This document shows, piece by piece, positions 63,090 through 64,000 of a DNA stretch of 64,000 nt. Location: contig NZ_CP022193.1 in NCBI RefSeq assembly GCF_003111685.1, positions 118,130 to 182,129 of the forward strand, read 5' to 3'. The translations under genes were made by a program, and so were the position numbers. The notes under the pieces were generated by a model, which saw nothing but the letters and a program-made list of their open reading frames with translations, did no database searches and was not told the origin of the DNA. This stretch comes from Alloyangia pacifica. Its GTDB lineage: Bacteria; Pseudomonadota; Alphaproteobacteria; Rhodobacterales; Rhodobacteraceae. How positions within the stretch are numbered: position 1 is the stretch's first letter; each line of letters opens with the position of its first letter.

Positions 63090-64000
63090 TCATCGGCCCC
63101 AGGTCTTCTGGATCAGCGCGGCGATCTCGTCGTTCACCGCGTTGAGGCTTTCCAGCGCGCGGTCGTAGGTGGCGCGGGTGAAGGCGCTGCGGTCGACCTC
63201 GTAGAGCGTCTGCTTGGTGAGGCCGGCATCGGAGATGGCGGTGGATTTCAGCATCGGCGCGTTCAGCACCTTTTCGGCATACATGGTGCGCAGGAAGGCG
63301 ACGATGCGGTTCTGCGGCGCGTCGGTCGGCTCGTAGCGGGTGAGCAGGTAGCGCATCCAGTCGTGCTTCATGTTGGCGCCGGATTCGGCGATCACGTCCA
63401 TGAGGTCGGCGGTCATGCGCAGGAACTGCGACATCGACATGACGTCGAGCATCTCGGGGTGGATGGTGACCAGCACGCCGGTGGCGGCCGAGAGCGCCGA
63501 CATGGTCAGGAAGCCGAGTTGCGGCGGGCAGTCGATCACGACAACGTCGTAGCGCTCGTCGACCTGAGAGAGTACGTCCTTGACACGGAAGAAGAAAAGC
63601 CCGGCGTTGCCCTGCGCCAGCGCGGCGGGGGTCTCGTGCTCGAATTCCATCAGCTCGAGGTTGCCGGGGATGAGGTCGAGCCCGGGGATGTAGTCGGGCG
63701 GATGACCTCGGTGATCGGCACCGGGTCGTCGTAGCGGATCGCATCGTAGAGCGTGCCGCCCTCGGGCAGGTCGAACTCGGGTTGCACCCCATGCAGCGCG
63801 GTGAGCGAGGCCTGCGGGTCGAGATCGATCGCCAGCACCCGGTAGCCCAGAAGCGCAAGCCGCTGCGCGGGTGGGCCGAGCTGGTGGTCTTGCCCGAACC
63901 GCCCTTGAAGTTCATCACGCCGATGACCTGCAGATGGTCGAGATACTTGTTTTCGCTGCCTCCGGAGCGAGGCGCCGCCCGGGCAGGTAGTCGCCGGGCT
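63090..64000 (-). pseudogene. repA: repA (ParA-like ATPase), partial and frameshifted
   Basis: A ParA-type partition ATPase whose 5' end lies beyond the window. The Walker A MNFKGGSGKTT is at about 63890-63920, the restored core reads VLAIDLDPQASLTALHG, VVVIDCPPQLGFLTMSAL and VTIHPEMLDVMSMSQFL, and the C-terminus ends AALIQKTWGR at 63090. Single-base breaks occur near 63950, 63870 and 63700; the last 560 bases are intact. Pieces flanking each break match the family, so the breaks are recent or are sequencing errors. RepA represses repABC and moves plasmid copies with RepB. Confidence 0.78.

Overview
The window is high-GC, densely packed alphaproteobacterial DNA. RepC-, RepB- and RepA-like genes at the right edge, with a parS-type palindrome beside repC, indicate a RepABC plasmid or chromid. 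The gene set (tripartite tricarboxylate and TRAP importers, many FCD-type GntR regulators, long overlapping operons) suggests a Roseobacter-group member of the Rhodobacterales; that assignment is inference. I see no rRNA, tRNA, insertion sequence or CRISPR array.

Layout. 1-5.9 kb: CoA-transferase and HMG-CoA-lyase-like genes divergent from a GntR gene and a tctCBA importer. 6.1-14.5 kb: a branched-chain-type ABC importer (substrate-binding gene on the minus arm, livGFHM on the plus arm) with a GntR regulator, an aldo/keto reductase, a TIGR04076 protein and an unusual aldo/keto reductase-Rid fusion. 15.2-16.2 kb: an Xre/ParS-RES toxin-antitoxin pair. 17.5-27.9 kb: fatty-acid use (FadL-type porin, acyl-CoA ligase, MerR regulator, thiolase, FadN-type bifunctional enzyme, acyl-CoA dehydrogenase, SDR). 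28-33.8 kb: a hydantoinase and class V aminotransferase with a polar amino-acid ABC importer and a GntR regulator. 34-36.1 kb: a membrane protein and an ArsR-MFS pair. 36.3-41.8 kb: a TauABC/SsuABC-like importer with an FAD oxidoreductase, a GntR regulator and a divergent AroE-like enzyme. 42-48.9 kb: a TRAP importer with acyl-CoA ligase, crotonase and SDR under a divergent MarR regulator. 49-52.8 kb: an RsbR-RsbS-RsbT stressosome operon continuing into an ATPase-PP2C fusion and a histidine kinase. 53-56.7 kb: a PaoABC-like molybdenum aldehyde oxidoreductase. 56.8-60.1 kb: glgC-glgX. 60.6-64 kb: repABC on the minus strand, with repC intact and repB and repA broken by repeated frameshifts.

How it works together. 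Most of the window is a set of uptake-plus-catabolism cassettes, each with its own regulator and often a visible palindromic operator in the divergent promoter region. Four regulators are FCD-type GntR proteins, each tied to a different transporter class. The most distinctive system is the five-gene stressosome operon. It has no sigma factor, anti-sigma factor or RsbU beside it, and appears to feed a kinase that carries an RsbT/RsbW-like ATPase domain in front of a HisKA_2-type kinase core.
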